Assembly: GCA_022843925.1 (NCBI GenBank)
Contig: JALHMS010000001.1
Span: 274,435-322,140 of the forward strand
Reading direction: 5' to 3'
Length of the DNA: 47,706 bases
DNA from: Burkholderiales bacterium
GTDB lineage: Bacteria; Pseudomonadota; Gammaproteobacteria; Burkholderiales; Ga0077523
The translations under genes and the position numbers were made by a program. Position 1 is the first letter of the stretch. Each line of letters starts with the position of its first letter. Below, in pieces: positions 45,776-47,706 of the stretch. Under the pieces are notes generated by a model that ran no database searches, was not told the DNA's origin, and saw nothing but the letters and a program-made list of their open reading frames with translations.

Positions 45776-45935
45776 GGGTGGGGCATCCTCAATGTGACTG
45801 CCGGTGGGCGGCTGATGACCCGGGCCGCCGCGACGCATGCGCGGTGGGCACGAGAGCCTCCGGCGATGTTACGCGATGGTGGTCCGCGCGGGGATCTTGC
45901 TGCGACAATCGGACGTCCGTTTCCCGGAGTCGTTC

Positions 45936-46358
45936 ATGGCCGCGCTGCATCCCTTCCACCTAGCCTTCCCCGTCACTTCGCTCGCGTCCGCGCGGAGCTT
46001 CTACGGCGGCCTGCTCGGATGCCCCGAGGGTCGCGCGTCGGACGAGTGGGTCGACTTCGATCTCTACGGGCACCAGATCGTCGCGCACCTCGCGCCCGGC
46101 GAGGCGGGCCACCGGCAGAGCAATGCGGTGGACGGCGACAACGTGCCGGTGCGGCATTTCGGCGTCGTGCTCTCGATGCCGGAGTGGGACGCCCTCGCCG
46201 ACAAGCTGCGCGCGGCCGGCGTCTCGTTCGTCATCGAACCGCACGTCCGGTTCAAGGGCCAGGTGGGCGAGCAGGCGACCATGTTCTTCCTGGACCCGTG
46301 CGGCAACGCCCTCGAGTTCAAGGCGTTCGCCGACCCGTCCCGACTCTTCGCGAAATAG
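45936..46358 (+). CDS. VOC-family (glyoxalase-fold) protein
   Basis: A 140-aa protein with the paired beta-alpha-beta-beta-beta vicinal-oxygen-chelate pattern: FHLAFPVTSLASARSFYGGL, DFDLYGHQIVAHLA, then RHFGVVLSMPEWDALADKLR and MFFLDPCGNALEFKAF. His residues in HLAFPV, HFGVVL and the Glu in ALEFKAF give the metal site. This subgroup is often annotated as a glyoxalase or dioxygenase of unknown substrate. The stop is 4 bp before the aldo/keto reductase ATG, so both are probably co-expressed. Confidence 0.9.
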   Translation: MAALHPFHLAFPVTSLASARSFYGGLLGCPEGRASDEWVDFDLYGHQIVAHLAPGEAGHRQSNAVDGDNVPVRHFGVVLSMPEWDALADKLRAAGVSFVIEPHVRFKGQVGEQATMFFLDPCGNALEFKAFADPSRLFAK

Positions 46359-46362
46359 CGCG

Positions 46363-47226
46363 ATGGCTGCCATGCCGCTGGTCACCCTGCCCGACGGCGC
46401 CCGGGTGCCTGCCCTGGGCCTCGGCACGTGGCGCATGGGCGAGCAGGCACGGACCCGTCGGCACGAGGTGGACGCCGTCCGCCTCGCACTCGAGCTGGGC
46501 TGCCGTCTTATCGACACCGCCGAGATGTACGGTGAGGGTGGCGCGGAGGAGGTCGTCGGTGAGGCATTGGCAGGCGCGATCGCCGACGGCGTCGTGACGC
46601 GCGACGAGGTCTTCGTGGTCACGAAGGTGTACCCCCACAACGCCAGCCGGAAGGGCGTCGCCGAGGCGTGCGCGCGCAGCCTGTCGCGCCTGCGCCTCGA
46701 CCACGTCGATCTCTATCTGCTGCACTGGCCGGGGTCCCACCCGATCGCCGAAACCATCGGCGGGTTCGCGGGGCTCGTGGCCTCGGGCCGTATCCGGCGA
46801 TGGGGGGTGAGCAATTTCGACGCGAAGGGGATGGCCCGCGTCTGGCGCGCGCCGGGAGGCGAAAACTGCGCGGTGAACCAGGTGTACTACTCGGCAAGTC
46901 AGCGGGGCATCGAGCACGACCTGCTGCCGTGGCAGCGGGAGCACGCCCTCCCGACCATGGCGTACTGCCCGATCGACCAGGGCGCCCTCGCCGCCGACCA
47001 GGTGTTCACCGAGATCGGGGCGCGCCATGGCGTGTCGGCCGCGCAGGCGGCGCTCGCGTGGGTGATGCGCGACCCGGACGTGATCGCGATTCCGAAGGCA
47101 GTGAGTGCGCCGCATCTCCGGGACAACTTCGCGGCGGCAGGGCTGCGGCTCACGGCGCGGGACCTCACGGAGGTCGAGATCGCCTTCCCGCCGCCGGATG
47201 GACCGGAGCCGTTGGCGATGGTGTGA
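46363..47226 (+). CDS. Aldo/keto reductase
   Basis: A 287-aa TIM-barrel oxidoreductase: LGLGTWRMGE, LIDTAEMYGEGGAEEVVGEAL with catalytic Asp and Tyr, VTKVYPHNAS with the Lys, and LLHWPGS with the His, plus the NADPH-binding VIAIPKAV (near 240). The tetrad Asp-Tyr-Lys-His is complete. Substrate unknown; E. coli YajO or YeaE and DkgA types are related. ATG 46363 overlaps the preceding region closely. Confidence 0.93.
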   Translation: MAAMPLVTLPDGARVPALGLGTWRMGEQARTRRHEVDAVRLALELGCRLIDTAEMYGEGGAEEVVGEALAGAIADGVVTRDEVFVVTKVYPHNASRKGVAEACARSLSRLRLDHVDLYLLHWPGSHPIAETIGGFAGLVASGRIRRWGVSNFDAKGMARVWRAPGGENCAVNQVYYSASQRGIEHDLLPWQREHALPTMAYCPIDQGALAADQVFTEIGARHGVSAAQAALAWVMRDPDVIAIPKAVSAPHLRDNFAAAGLRLTARDLTEVEIAFPPPDGPEPLAMV

Positions 47227-47251
47227 GGGGGCAGCGCCGCGAAAGGTGGGC

Positions 47252-47706
47252 CTGTAGAGCGGCCCATGGCCATGAAGGAGTGGGCCATGCCCGCGAAAGC
47301 GATGTTTCCGGTTGAGGCGTTTCCAGGGCATCAACCGCTTTCGCGGCCATGGGCCGCTCCTACAACACCTTCGCTGCGATCACGGTCGGGGACGGGTTTG
47401 ACTTGTGGGAGCGGGCCATGCCCGCGAAAGCGATGTTTCCGGTCGAGGCGTTTCCAGGGCATCAACCGCTTTCGCGGCCATGGGCCGCTCCTACAACACC
47501 TACGCTGCGATCACGGTCCGGGACGGGTTTGGCCTTGTAGGAGCGGGCCATGCCCGCGAAAGCGATGTTTCCGGTTGAGGCGTTTCCAGGGCATCAACCG
47601 CTTTCGCGGCCATGGGCCGCTCCTACAACACCTTCGCTGCGATCACGGTCGGGGACGGGTTTGACTTGTGGGAGCGGGCCATGCCCGCGAAAGCGATGTT
47701 TCCGGT
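47252..47706. repeat. REP tandem array with 131-132 bp period, cut by the window edge
   Basis: GCCCGCGAAAGCGATGTTTC recurs at 47289, 47420, 47552 and 47683. Each unit has GGAGCGGGCCATGCCCGCGA (a hairpin around CAT), a GTTTCCGGTTGAGGCGTTTC linker, ACCGCTTTCGCGGCCATGGG and CCGCTCCTACAACACC, and a GATCACGGTCGGGGACGGG joiner. The units are nearly identical, differing by a few bases. The array continues beyond the window. It follows the reductase gene. Confidence 0.95.

Noticed and set aside
47252-47706. Possible CRISPR array at the right end
   Set aside because: Unit length of ~131 bp with identical spacers shows a tandem REP array, not unique spacers.

Overview
The window is GC-rich DNA from a Gram-negative proteobacterium, most probably a betaproteobacterium. 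The inference rests on a homodimeric-type pyruvate dehydrogenase E1 (aceE) with aceF, the conserved run nadD-rsfS-rlmH-maf-rng, a zapA-6S RNA locus, MsbA, a TonB-dependent receptor behind a cobalamin riboswitch, and GTAGGAGCGG-type REP palindromes. No rRNA, tRNA, CRISPR array, integrase or complete insertion sequence was seen.

Layout. 1-1.3 kb: a ~136-bp tandem repeat array and a CIA30-domain gene. 1.4-4.25 kb (minus): a zapB-like gene, zapA, 6S RNA with its terminator, and two cytochrome c genes with overlapping ends. 4.4-8.6 kb (plus): cobalamin riboswitch, BtuB-like receptor, msbA. 8.7-11.3 kb: a glycine-zipper protein, an amidase and a divergent AhpD-like peroxidase. 11.6-19.6 kb (plus): aceE-aceF-nadD, rsfS, rlmH-maf-rng, which is ordinary housekeeping. 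19.7-25.7 kb: an accessory stretch with three consecutive toxin-antitoxin type modules (MNT/HEPN, Xre-MbcA/RES, RHH/PIN), each separated by the same composite palindromic repeat. It also carries two copies of a 267-bp MITE-like element, one at the MNT/HEPN junction and one disrupting a MalM-like lipoprotein gene. 26.1-33.6 kb (plus): a defence-type island with an HNH endonuclease, an SbcD/SbcC-like (YhaO/YhaN-like) nuclease-ATPase pair, and a RloC-like zinc-hook ATPase with a C-terminal anticodon-nuclease motif. This part looks less GC-rich than its surroundings. 33.8-36 kb: a secreted protein and a Fic protein. 36-36.4 kb: more repeats. 36.4-41 kb (minus): a secreted protein and a two-gene operon of a CHAT-like/transglutaminase-like protein and an alpha/beta hydrolase. 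41.1-47.2 kb: rtcB, a methyltransferase with a regulatory domain, an SDR, a degenerate HtrA-like PDZ protein, a VOC protein and an aldo/keto reductase. 47.25 kb to the end: a second, ~131-bp-period REP tandem array.

The strongest candidates for new biology are the MITE-like element with nested palindromes and its effect on the MNT/HEPN pair, the RloC-like/YhaNO-like island with an RNA ligase gene (rtcB) 7.5 kb away, and the CHAT-like/transglutaminase-like + alpha/beta hydrolase operon, in which the expected CHAT catalytic residues are not seen. All functional calls are by motif recognition without database searches.
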